Shown here: positions 45,893-56,331 of the stretch, one piece after another
How the letters are laid out: each line of letters opens with the position of its first letter
How positions within the stretch are numbered: the stretch's first letter is position 1
DNA from: Dactylonectria macrodidyma
Lineage: Eukaryota; Ascomycota; Sordariomycetes; Hypocreales; Nectriaceae
Reading direction: 5' to 3'
Assembly: GCA_020744425.1 (NCBI GenBank)
Contig: JAGMUV010000019.1
Location: 1 to 64,000, forward strand
DNA: 64,000 bases
Made by a program: the position numbers and the translations under genes
The notes under the pieces: generated by a model
The model's database searches: none
What the model was told of the DNA's origin: nothing
Seen by the model: the letters and a program-made list of their open reading frames with translations, nothing else

Positions 45893-46567
45893 AGTCTCCA
45901 AAGGCAGAAAACGTCAATAGATAGGGCAAGCGCTGAGCTACAGAAAACCATAACTCTATAACGTTAACTCCAGGTCGGTCTTGCGCACCATTGCGCGATA
46001 AAGAGTTAAGGCTTCCGTAGCGCTACAGTAGAGCAGTAGATATTAAAATGGCAGCTGAGAGAATTCGCTAGTGGAGAAAATTCGCTGGCCGAGAAAATTC
46101 GCCTAAGGCCTGAGGCCCATTAATGGGCCTTGAGGAGGTCCCACTTTGAGGCCTTAAGTGGCCTTCTCCGGGTACCATCGTCAATAAAGTTAAAAACCGG
46201 ACGAAATATTATAAAGACCTAGGCATATCTGCTACAGAATACCTTTAACCAGCAGAATGCAGAGATAGAAATGGTTAAAGTTTGGAGCCTCGATTATCTT
46301 TACGTCCCTATTTCTTAGCTATACAGGGTTAATAATCCAGACAGTTAGTAATAAGAACAATTCGAGGCAGGAGTATTCACTGTAGGGATAATTTTAAATA
46401 ATATCTATCTAAATAAACGCTAATGTTTCGCAGTTCTGGTTTCTAAACCTTTTAAACCTCTCTATTATTACTAGCTAAGTCTATAATCGCGACACTGCTA
46501 ACTTAATCCAATCTAAACTGCGCAGTACTGCTGGCGATATTATAACTATGATTCTGGATATTATAAG
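45893..46567. other. intergenic with short direct repeats
   Basis: Contains three imperfect GAGAAAATTCGC-type repeats at 46057-46102 next to a palindrome-like GGCCCATTAATGGGCC (46116-46131). No gene seen. Confidence 0.45.
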
Positions 46568-47275
46568 TCAAGCTACGCTGTTGAAACCACTGTTCAAACT
46601 TTTGTTTCTACACTGCCGCGTTTCTGTACAGTCACGTGTTTGCATTGCTTGAGTTATCTTAAGACGAAGGACTCGATTGATTGGTCGACCTAGTAACAGA
46701 TAGACTCTTATCCCTCCTCCCTTAACCACTAGGAACCAACCTTCCTCCGCCAAATCCTTCAACCTCGATGTCAGAGGTGACTGCAGCAGGATTCCCTTGG
46801 TTTCTAACGCAGTCATCACTCCTTTGGCTGCATATTGATCAGCATAACGTCAGCTTATAACTACATAACCCATACATCATAGCTCTTTAGGTTATTAAGG
46901 AAGGCATTGTCAATAGTTATCATTTCCTTCTATTTCTCCTTTTAAGCTAATTCCTCTAATAAGACTTACTCTATCTTAATCCATCGGATTGTATCCTTAT
47001 CTAGCGGGGCTTATAGGAACAGGTTCTCTTAGAGGATGCAGCAGTTAAAGATCGCTAGCTGAATAAGCCTCTTACGACCAGGCTAGCTAAACTCAGCCTC
47101 TGTTATGCATTCTAGGCCAGATAGGCGAGATGCTCTTTATAGCCTAGGAAGCAGGCTTCGATCTTCTTCGATTCTTTTAGCTAGCGTATATGCAAGACGA
47201 TTCTCATATGCTAGTATTAGCGAGGGTCCGTCGGGCTGTCGCGCGATGCGCTGCATGCACATTATGTCGTTTATT
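46568..47275 (-). pseudogene. unidentified protein remnant
   Basis: A minus-strand frame from about 47275 to 46825 reads IMCMQRIARQPDGPSLILAY, ENRLAYTLAKRIEEDRSLL, LSGLECITEAEFS, GRKRLIQLAIFNCC, APLDKDTIRWIKIE, ITIDNAFLNNLKSYDVWVM, broken only by TAG/TAA where Q or W fits. An open frame 46819-46568 (MMTALETKGILLQSPL...) may be its continuation. Predicted largely helical. I do not recognise the family. Confidence 0.45.
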
Positions 47276-47462
47276 TAGTCAGGGGGGGTCATTGTGAGTC
47301 GGTTGTATCGCGAGCAGGTAGCTTGAAAATAAAGCTAATCTCTAATAAGTTGAATTGCGATCGGGAATTATAAAGCAGTAATTGAATTGCGACGAGCTTG
47401 GAATGCGACGAATGCAGAGCCCTCACGGGGCTTTTATCGCATGACGATTTTGCCTTCCGACA

Positions 47463-47527
47463 TCTAGCTTTTCTATCTAGCTTTTCTGTCTAGCTTTTCT
47501 GTCTAGCTTTTCTGTCTAGCTTTTCTA
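47463..47527. repeat. 13-bp minisatellite, five units
   Basis: Five tandem copies of TCTAGCTTTTCT(A/G). Units differ only at the last base. Confidence 0.9.
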
Positions 47528-48109
47528 GTGACGCATCTCAAAGGGTTGAATAGGACAGCAAGGCTTGCACCCTGATGCAGTAGAAACTCTAGTCATTCTG
47601 AGTTGCTGTTGCCTTGGGCTTGGGTTTTGGGCCCTTACACTGTTATTCACTATTGGTTGTATTTTTTTTTTTTTAACTGTTTAACCTCTGGCCCCTCTCT
47701 GAGTGTGCGCTGCTAAGGACCATAACCTCAATATTCTAAGAAAGGCAATAAGTTTAAGGACTAGAAGGATATACTATAAATTATATATAATTTAATCTAT
47801 AAAAAGGACTGCTTCAGAGTATAACGGAAGGAGGATAGTAGGAAACGAAAGTAGTAAGACTCATTATTAAACTATCCAATCTAGATTACTCATATTGTAC
47901 TTAGACTCTCTAATCAAGCCTTAGCTATAACTACAGAGTTACTACCCGATGGTCCCGATATAAATAATTAAAATATTCCCGAGCTATGAGATGATGCGAT
48001 AAAGCGGTATAAAATATGGCATATTGCTTAGGTTAGTAGTGAAACTTAGAAAGAAAGCTTTTAGAAAGTAGCAATAATTACATTTCAGCAAGGCCTCGAT
48101 CTTAAGCAT
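47528..48109. other. intergenic
   Basis: A T-run at 47661-47673, then A+T-rich DNA leading into the ligase pseudogene. Its missing N-terminal part may be decayed here (47930-48109), but no frame is convincing. Confidence 0.4.
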
Positions 48110-49503
48110 ATGCATGAGCAACAAAGTGTTGATCTGTTCGTTATGTTCGAGAAAGAAGGCATTTTGCAAGAACGACAACTGGAAGGGATTATACAACGAG
48201 CACAGTGTCTTGGATCATACCGAATGAGGGATCTTCAGAGATGGAAAACCAGTGGTTGTTTAGACTTTGCGTCCTCTGTCGAGCATGTGATGGCTATAAC
48301 AGACAACGAATCCAGAGCCGGCCGAGAGATAACTCTGGAAGAACTCGACGATCGTTCTCGTCCGCTAGCCTACGGGAAAGAATCACAACGAAGCATGGCC
48401 GATCAATCCGTGCAGATGACTTACTTTCGAAAGTATTCAGAGTCTTACAGAGCTCCGAGACTAAATAGATGATTCGCATTATCTTAAAGAATTATAGCCC
48501 GGCCCGCGTTCTAGAGACGCTAGTAATGAGCAGATTTCATTTTCTCCTGCCTGACCTCCTTCGCTTTCAAAATTCAATCCCAGCTGCTATTGGGTTCCTA
48601 GACAGCACGACTATCCGGCACATGCCCATCCAGCCAGCCGTAGATGCTTATAATAAGCTAAAGGAAGTCATTAGTAAGGAACTCAAGCTGCAGGCTAGGA
48701 TAATGACTGCGCATATAACCTATGAAAAAGCAAGGAGCATTAAGCATTATTGCTAATTAGCTAGGCCGAGATGTATAAGCATAAAGAGGAAGTATGATAA
48801 AGAATACTACTAAATCTATATCGACTTAAACAAATCTGGGGCCAGCATCAAGATTTTCTCTAAGAGCAGTAAAGACTTAACTAATAACTGCATTAGAATT
48901 CATTAGGTACTGTAAGACAGCCTTGAGCTTAATACAGCAGGCTGCAAGATCAAGAAGCGGTGCATCCTAGAGGGCGAGCTGCTAGTATAGAACGATGACG
49001 ACAGGAGAATCGAGCCTTTCCACAAAATCCGCAGATATGTGAAACGATCGGAGCGGTTTTTTAGAGCAGCTCGAGATTCGCCCGTCGAATCGAGCGAGCA
49101 TCTCATGATCATGTTCTACGATATTCTATTACTGGATGACATTGTCTGCGGCTTAGACACTCATGATGAACGGCGACGACGCCTTCAATCTCTGGTCCGC
49201 CGCATTCCGGGCCGGACTGACATCGGGTCTCGCGAAGTAATTGAATTCTCGTCATTCGACGCAGCGGAACGGCTCAGTAAGACATTCGCTCGAGCCATCT
49301 CACATCGGCGGGAAGGATTTGCGCTCAAAGGTTGCGACGACCCCTACTTCTCATTCAACAGAAGCAGGCCATTCATCAAGCTCAAGAAAGATTACATTCC
49401 AGGCCTTGGTGATACCGCAGACTTCGTCATTATTGGGGGGCGCCGCGACGCGGGAGATGAGCATGAAGTGGCCACCCACAAGACCAGGTCCTTGACGGCA
49501 TAA
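48110..49503 (+). pseudogene. ATP-dependent DNA ligase-type protein, inactivated
   Basis: Resembles the fungal ATP-dependent DNA ligase domain proteins (ligase IV/LigD-like nucleotidyltransferases) common in accessory regions. The N-terminal helical domain (GIIQRAQCLGSYRMRDLQRW, ADDLLSKVFRVLQ) switches frame near 48350-48400. Then ILKNYSPARVLETLV, FHFLLPDLLRFQNS and the adenylation site follow. The conserved KYDG reads KYDK (48790-48801) because GGA-to-AAA fits the codon, and a TAA follows three codons later. Downstream are YIDLNKSGASIKIFSK, RCILEGELLV, FHKIRRYVKRS, a motif IV REGFALKGCDDPYFSF and a motif V FIKLKKDYIPGLGDTADF. Similarity ends at about 49470. Mutation pattern is C-to-T/G-to-A, so RIP is likely. 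Confidence 0.8.
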
Positions 49504-50759
49504 GAGATGGAGGCAGGAACCCTGAAAAGGGGATCGAGATGGGAACTCCCCATAGCACGGACCTGAAGGTAGGTAGGTAGGGAAGGAAACGAAATTAACA
49601 TTCTGTAGGGCAAGCCTGTTGCCCCCTGTTATTACACAATGCTTTGAAATTCCCCCCGAAAGGATCTCCACAATGGTGTCTTGCCATCTTTATCGTCTAG
49701 CCCCGTTTTAATTCCGCCATTACGCTTGCTCGCGTCACACACGCTGCTACGGCTGCAGATACGAGGCCTCTCGCTGCGGTTCGCTACTTAGGCCGCCTCG
49801 GCGTCCGTTGGCGCAGTTGGTGACAAACAAGCGAGCATGGAAGCAAGAGACAATGGATGTCAAGATAGTGACTAGAGATTCACGCAATCAAAGTCGATCA
49901 AGTCCAGGATTCCCGGAAGCGCAACATTAGGGTCATCTACATAACGACCCAACGTGTCAGAATCTAGATCAGTTAGTTGATCTTTAGACGGTCAATTGGC
50001 TCTTTTGGCATGTGATTGCATACCCGTTAGCGCCTTACCTAAAAACATGTGACATCACTTTCACGTTATCAACTCGACCACCATCCATCACATGAGGCTC
50101 TATGCCAATCCTCCGTGCTTCGTCTCAGTTGATAGACCGCGTTCTAGGCCCTGCCGGTCAAAGTTTAACACTACAGTTTGGTTCTACCATTGAATGTGAC
50201 AGGGATCGTCAGACATGCTAGCCACGAGAGGCTACTGTGATCAGTTCTTCCCGAGCCATGTCAATCTGGTGTCCCTGTGAAAATCAGCCACCAAAGAGCT
50301 ACGAAACTCAATATGAAGGTCCTAGATTCCTTTAGAACCTTTTCTATCTAATGGTACCCGAAAACAATTGGGGGACCTCAGGGCAATAGCCCATAGTTTC
50401 CTCATTGAAGAGGTCATTTGTTTTTAGGTGACCCGTATGAGTGGCCAAAATAATGACATTGCCAGGTTGAGAGTGGCTGCAGATCGTGATGGTAGGACTA
50501 TGACGTCACGTAATGCGCAGAAATGTCTGAATTCCGATACCAGCTCGAGACTTGCCCCCTGTGTTATGTTGCTGTCAAAGGATTATAAATTAATGGACAC
50601 TAACATTTGCTAGTTTGCGGCCACAGCACGACTGTACACATAAAGCATCCCGAAGTTCGTCTATGAATTGGTTCGTTCCCGTAACTATTCTTCTACTTCC
50701 TCGTCTTTCTCAAATAGTCTACGACCCAGCCGACACAATTCCTTGAGACCAACACCAGC
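49504..50759. other. about 1.2 kb without a recognisable gene
   Basis: Normal composition; no supported frame. The last 150 bp are probably the promoter and leader of the gene at 50760 (CT-rich stretch at 50685-50712). Confidence 0.4.
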
Positions 50760-51194
50760 ATGGCTTCCCGAGACCTCGTCGTGGTGGTCTTGAACCTGAC
50801 CAATGAAGAACTCAGCCTATTGCCCGAATCCCCGAATCTCTCCCATGGCAAATGGATGGATGATCCGGGGTCTCGGCCTCCCCAAGAGATTCGAGCGGGA
50901 GAGAGTGGAATGTGGCGTTGTCAGGCAGAGCACATAGGGGTGCAGATTGAGGGATCCGTCAACTACTCCATTGTCGGTTATGACTCCAATGTCAGGGTGA
51001 CATTCACATGGAAAATATACTCTGTCAGGCCAAACGAATTCCATCAGTCTTGTGCAGCAGAGGGGTTCGAAATCCAAGCCATTGGCGGAGGTGGTAGGCA
51101 GCCTGTGGTGGTTTACATCTTCAGTAAGTGGACTACAACAATAATGGTCTTTTGACTGTCTAACAAGACCAAAACAGAACCGGTGAATTCGTAG
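50760..51194 (+). CDS. small aegerolysin / ET79-like beta-sandwich protein
   Basis: Two exons, 50760-51123 and 51178-51194; 381 nt, 126 codons plus stop. The 54-nt intron has GTAAGT and AACAG borders; read-through would give a longer, probably spurious tail. No signal peptide. The sequence has alternating beta-strand character with landmarks SHGKW, GVQIEGSVNYSI and IGGGG, the GKW...EGS pattern of the aegerolysin/ET79-crystal-protein superfamily, whose members bind membrane lipids and sometimes act with partner proteins as pore formers. No MACPF-type partner gene is in this window. Intact, no RIP stops. The family call is from pattern only; activity is unknown. Confidence 0.65.
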
Positions 51195-51433
51195 GCTAGG
51201 AGCATATCGTCTCTCTAGGATATACTGTTGGAGTAATGTGTTCGTTTTGTTTTGTTTTGTTTTGTATTATTAACTTCTTGCGGGATCAGCCCGCCTATTC
51301 CTTGAAGGACAAGAAGACGTGCTGGGCTAACTAGGCTAAAAGGTATAGAGCAAGTGAGACTACCTTAGAGTTGGAGCTTCACAAGCATGATTACCCCAGT
51401 GGTGTGCAGAGTAGTCGTACAATGGGTTCAACC
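51195..51433. other. intergenic with (TTTTG)n
   Basis: Short (TTTTG)n run at 51244-51265. No gene. Confidence 0.6.
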
Positions 51434-51925
51434 TTATCCGTTCTTCGAATTCTTCATCGGTCCGACAGAACCCGCTCTCAAGACAGACAAGTAGGTAACG
51501 TAAGTGGTTGTGATGTCAGTTTCTGCATTCGGAAACCATTTTTCTCGGTTTTTGTCGAAGTATTGCTGCGTCGTGTAGTGGACTAGCTGGATGGTGTCGC
51601 CTTGTTCGTCGATCATGACTGACCCAGTACACGCCTCTGGCAACCCATCTTCGTCAAGCTCTGTCGTGCCAACTTCTACAGCTAGAGAACGCCGAAGCTC
51701 TACAATAGTAAGCGGCCTCTTTGCGCAGGTAATCCATGACAGAATCTACTTAGCAAAGCCTCGGTGGCCTGGTACCTGATTTTCGATTCGCTCCATTGCC
51801 GTCTCGTACGCATGGTCGTACGCATCCGATCCGCTTGGTAGCTTCGCAAGAGCGCTACGGACCACTTTGACCGATGTCTTGTCGAGTAGAGATTCAAGAT
51901 GACAGTTCACCTCATGGTGGACTGA
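51434..51925 (-). pseudogene. NACHT-NLR (STAND) fragment, winged-helix region
   Basis: Minus strand. DKTSVKVVRSALAKLPSGS and DAYDHAYETAMERI lead, after a TAG stop, to [40 protein letters not shown] and [20 protein letters not shown] with [16 protein letters not shown]. This is the region just after the NACHT domain in fungal NLRs (ITCAKRPL and LVHYTTQ are diagnostic). NACHT, N-terminal effector and repeat domains are absent on either side, so only an island of about 160 codons survives. Confidence 0.8.
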
Positions 51926-53137
51926 GCGCCACAGCGACCTGGAGGTGAGGACGCGATCGCTTGGGACTGCCAGCGGGCGTCGGATGCTAGCGTAGTGGCG
52001 TGCGGGTGAAGGTTGGAAGCGACATGTTGTGAACTGGACTCTTAGCATTGTCGGATGTAGATGGTGGATAACACCGCGTTGTCTCACTGGTGGGCTTCCA
52101 ACGAGCTCTGAAACATTGCTTTTAAGAAGCAGCCAAACGCCTGCGACTCGAACCGGTTATTGTGAAGTTTGTTTCTTGCTATCAAACACGACTCGCAACA
52201 TGTGATACAGTGGCTCGTTTACCATAAGTTCAGCATTAAGTTGGATGGGCAGTTTTTCGCCAGCAACATTTTTCCTTTACGATTCTTCAATTGACACAAG
52301 ATCTCTTAGCTCTTCGCCTTTACCTAAGATGAAATATATCACCTATCTCCATTTGTCCATCGTTGGGGATGCCCCAAGAGTCGCAAACCATCTCGTAAGG
52401 TATGGCACTGATCTATGGGAGGGAGATCCCTTAGAGTGCCGTAAGACTACACTTACGCTAGCAGCAGGGATTCGAACCAACTGGAAAATGGAAAAGCTAA
52501 GATACATGAGGTCCCACCTATTTTATATGGTAGCAGAAGTCACGACACATAAGGATCTACATCATAGTACATGGATCTTCTTACAACCCTCTAGCTTTTT
52601 GAAGTCACAAAGCGTACCGCTGATCTCCCGGGCTTCTGTGGGGACGATGGATCAAGTGTAGTCTTACGGCACTCTATGGGATAGCGATTACCCCAACCTC
52701 ACGCTCTTGTACTGTAGTAATTCTACAATCGACTTTCTGCTGTATCGTACAGTATAATGCATAGTGATTTCCTCCCATGCGATTTCAGACGTAGCGTTCG
52801 CAGAATATTTACCTTCTTCCTATTTGATATGGCTTAATAGAGAACATTTATCATAACAGACAACTTACCCATTTGGGAAATGGCGTGAACGTATAGCGCT
52901 CTCCGCTGAGAATTAAAGTGCCTTCACACCGGAGAAGTTCCACCTTGACATTCAACACCACCAGCCCAGACACCGGCGCAGATTGCGAATCCCAGAGGTG
53001 GCTTCGTCCGTCTTACCTGTGGCTTCCCGTGTCAACTGCTGTCGAATCAAATTGATCAGCGCGACTCGCATAGTTTGCTTCACCACCACTTATCATCGAT
53101 TCCGGCGGGAAAGTGGTGCATTGTCGGTGCTAGGACT
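51926..53137. other. about 1.2 kb without a recognisable gene
   Basis: Contains an open plus-strand frame at 52245-52661 without recognisable domain. Also a GGATTCGAACC at 52467-52477 that looks like a tRNA B box on the minus strand, but no cloverleaf could be drawn. Confidence 0.4.
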
Positions 53138-54002
53138 CTACTGGGCCAACTCTTCGTTACGTTCTTCGCCGTCTTCGTTGATATAGTCTTCCGAGGAACC
53201 CTCCGACACCAATGTGTACCCTGGAGTGCGCTCGACTAGGCCATGGTAGTACTCCCCCAGAATCTCTGGGTTGGGCACAATTTTCCAATCCACACGGTAT
53301 AGAAACTCAAGCTCCCGCAGCCTCAGTTCTGCGACCGGTACGCCGCCAACTCTGGCGTAAGTCTTGTTATTCCAGTATGAGTCTGACAATCCTTTCGCAG
53401 CCATGGTCGCGGCTGTGATCAGAAACCGATGTACGGTCAAGGTATTAATAGAGAATTCCCGATACGAGGTACACAGATGGTCGATATAGTAGACCATGGC
53501 CAAAAGCAAGGGTGGCGTCAGCGTCGCATGCCTCGCCAGCCGGTGTAAATAGTCTCGCCACTGATATACCGGGAGCAGCCCTGGGACTGTGTTAGATGAT
53601 TTTGTGTGTAATCAATTCTACTATGTCCTCAGCGGCGCATAATTCGTATCTCTGCGGCAGGATCGGCTAGATGCCTGAGATACTGTTTCCTTTTGGCCGG
53701 CCGACTCTGATGCAGTAGTTGAAGAGATGTTTAGGCTGGGAGAGTCGCGTCTCCTATTGGGCGACGGCACACTCTCCGGAGGACTGCACTTTACTACTAG
53801 AGTTGTAATCGGCTGTAAGGTCATAGAATCCAAGGACGCTGTCGGTCTCGTCGTCAAGGGTTGTGGACCAGGCGGGGGAGGTGGGGGTTCCGGAGCAATC
53901 TGTTGAGAAGAGAGGTGGACAATGTCCGGTTGCTTGCCTCGGCGGAGGAACGCCATCGCCAACCACATGGCGCCGGGAATGCAACCCGACCGTCGATTTC
54001 AT
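53138..54002 (-). pseudogene. PHO80/PREG-type cyclin, frameshifted
   Basis: Minus strand. A proline/serine-rich N-terminal part (RPTASLDSMTLQPITTL, CSPPESVPSPNRRRDS) precedes, in another frame, QRYELCAAEDIVELITHK. After a one-base insertion near 53590 comes NTVPGLLPVYQWRDYLHRLA, RHATLTPPLLLAMVYYID, INTLTVHRFLITAATMAAKG, YWNNKTYARVGGVPVAELRL and LEFLYRVDWKIVPNPE: the cyclin box of Pho85-type cyclins (PREG/Pcl). It ends at a stop at 53138 after an acidic tail. A TAG in the linker (probably from CAG) plus two frame changes imply it is inactive. The cyclin box itself is well preserved. Confidence 0.75.
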
Positions 54003-54464
54003 GAACGCGCCGGGCGATGAATGACGTGGAATCGAGACCGACTATCGGGGCGAGTCATGTGGGAGTCAAGCAGACGGCACATAGCGGAAGCTGGGGGAGA
54101 GGTATTGGAGGGGCTGGAGGTGATGGGAGATCCTTCAATATCATTTGCGGCTCATTGTCGCGGCGCAACCAGGATTGTGCTCAGATCCAACGGGGTGTGG
54201 TGAAAATTGCGACTTGCGATGCGAGCCTTCCGAGAATGCGGATCGGGTTAAACATAATTCCGAAGGGCTACCTTGCATTCTCAATACAGCTATCTGTGGG
54301 GAGCATCTTCCCTACTTCCGCCCTTCGTACCTCAGGGACGGGGGGGTTCGTTGATTTGCGGAATTAATGCAGGTACCAAGCTTTGTGCGATTTCGTTACA
54401 CCCAGGTACTTAGACACGTAGAAAGAGGAAATAAGAGTAATTTATTCAGCCCGAAGGGCGTTTT
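54003..54464. other. upstream region of the cyclin pseudogene
   Basis: G+C-normal DNA with overlapping plus-strand frames (54017-54367) that show no family features. Composition switches to A+T-rich at about 54465. Confidence 0.4.
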
Positions 54465-54682
54465 ACTCAGTCAGAAAGAATTAAGCATAAAACCTCCTCT
54501 GATTAGCTAATTAGCCTGGCCTATACTTAACTTACACACAAATTAGTCTGCTAATAACACTACTAAATAAAGCTATACAAACCCCTAAGTATTAACTAAG
54601 TAATTAGCTAGCTTAATAAGCTCTTTAAGAGCTTTTAGGTTCTTCTTTTCTTTAATATAATCCTTATATTAAACCTATATAA
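54465..54682. repeat. dispersed repeat, copy 2
   Basis: Matches 697-912 in the same orientation; more C-to-T and G-to-A substitutions than copy 1. It marks the right edge of the gene island. Confidence 0.7.
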
Positions 54683-55806
54683 TAGCTATTTTCTTATTCT
54701 ATTAAATCTATTAAACCCATTAGGTTACTAATAGTATTTAGGTTTATATATTACTTTTTATATTAAGCTTACTTCTTCAGATTCTTTAATTATTCTGCTT
54801 TTAGAAAGTAATATAGTTTTCTCTTTAATTATACAGACCTGATCTAATTACCTTAAAGATAAGCTCTTTATTAAGATCTATTATAGTACTAGACATAAGC
54901 TATTATAAAGTTAAGCCTTCTTACTTAAGTAATATCTAATAGTCTAAGTAGATAAGAGATAATATATATATAGCTAGATAGAGGATAATATACTCTAAGT
55001 AGTTTAAAATTACTATACTTATAAGTAAGACTTGCTTAAAGTTGAATTTTAAAGTATTAAAGACTTTATAAAGTTTATAAGAGAGTGTACTAATTATAAA
55101 GCATACTAAAAAGAATATATAGCTGAATTCTGAGCTATTATTACTACTATACAGAATATTATTTTAAAGCTATTATTATATAGAGTTATAAAAAGGACTG
55201 ATTCTTTAGCTAATCTAATACTTTTAAAGCAAACTGTATTAATACTTATATCTATATATAGTTTATAACCTCTTATTATACTTACTTTATTTTATTACTT
55301 AGTACTTATATTCTAAAGACTGCTTAGACCTTTATTAAGGCTATTTATTCTAAGTGTAATAAAGGGGCCTTCCCTTATTACTCTTACTCTTAGCTTACTA
55401 ATAGTAGTTCTAAGCATACTAATTCCTTAAATGCTAATTCTTTAAAGCATTCTTTTAATAGCTCTTATTATATTAAGTATACTTATATTATAGAAATCAT
55501 TCTTTATTATACTTTTATTATTATTATAGGGTTATTACTATAGCTATTATATATATTAAAGCACTTTTAACTTATAATTATAGCTAGAGCCTTAAGAGCA
55601 ATAGTTTAATTAGATTATTAATCTACTTTTTATAGAAGACCTTAACTTACTTACTCTTAATAAAGAGGATTAGGCTCTTATATAAGAGTTTTATATTACT
55701 CTAAATAATAATAAAATATATAGTTATATTTATTATTAGGAGCATTAGTTTAATATAAAGCGAAATAGCTTATAAATTTATAATTACTATATTAATTAAG
55801 ATAAAG
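54683..55806. other. A+T-rich RIP-mutated DNA
   Basis: TpA-rich, no usable frame. It is an older repeat into which the family A element at 55807 inserted (its TAAAG target is at 55802-55806). Class not recognised. Confidence 0.5.
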
Positions 55807-56244
55807 TGTCACAACCCATGCAGCGTAGACGCCTGACATTATATAGCCTCTACAAATTTCTCACCAATCATAATATGATCACTATACAGCTTAAAGCGAT
55901 TACTATAATCATGTCTACAATTACTATAATCGCATTTATAATTATTATAATCACCCCCTATAATTAAGGTAATTACCTTCATCCTATATAGTATATAAAC
56001 TCAAGGACCTAGCTATTACTAAAACACTAGCTCTTTAACTATTAATATAACTTAGTTATCTTAATCTACTCTAACTACTATATATTATTATATATTGACT
56101 ATTACTTAATATAATACTATAACTACTGCTTAGTAAGTATAACCTAACCGTTTTACTAATATAGACCCTGGTTTATTCTTTAAAAACCCCTTTTTAAGCT
56201 ACTCTATACTACGTATAGCCTAGTCTAAGAATATAACTATTATA
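55807..56244 (+). repeat. family A 5' LTR
   Basis: Least mutated LTR in the window. It aligns without gaps to the 3' copy over its start, with every difference C-to-T or G-to-A in the 3' copy. Followed directly by TATTAATAGCTCTTATTTA, the putative primer-binding region. Confidence 0.92.
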
Positions 56245-56331
56245 TATTAATAGCTCTTATTTAGACAGTTACTTTATATACTAAGTAATATCTAACGAAC
56301 TATAATAATACTTACTATACCTTCTAGTAGT

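Noticed and set aside
52440..52520. Possible tRNA on the minus strand, from a GGTTCGAATCC B-box-like sequence
   Set aside because: Flanking bases do not form a T-stem, and no acceptor stem, anticodon arm or A box could be placed at proper distances.
52245..52661. 138-codon plus-strand frame
   Set aside because: No recognisable domain or promoter context; amino-acid pattern not protein-like enough to support a gene.
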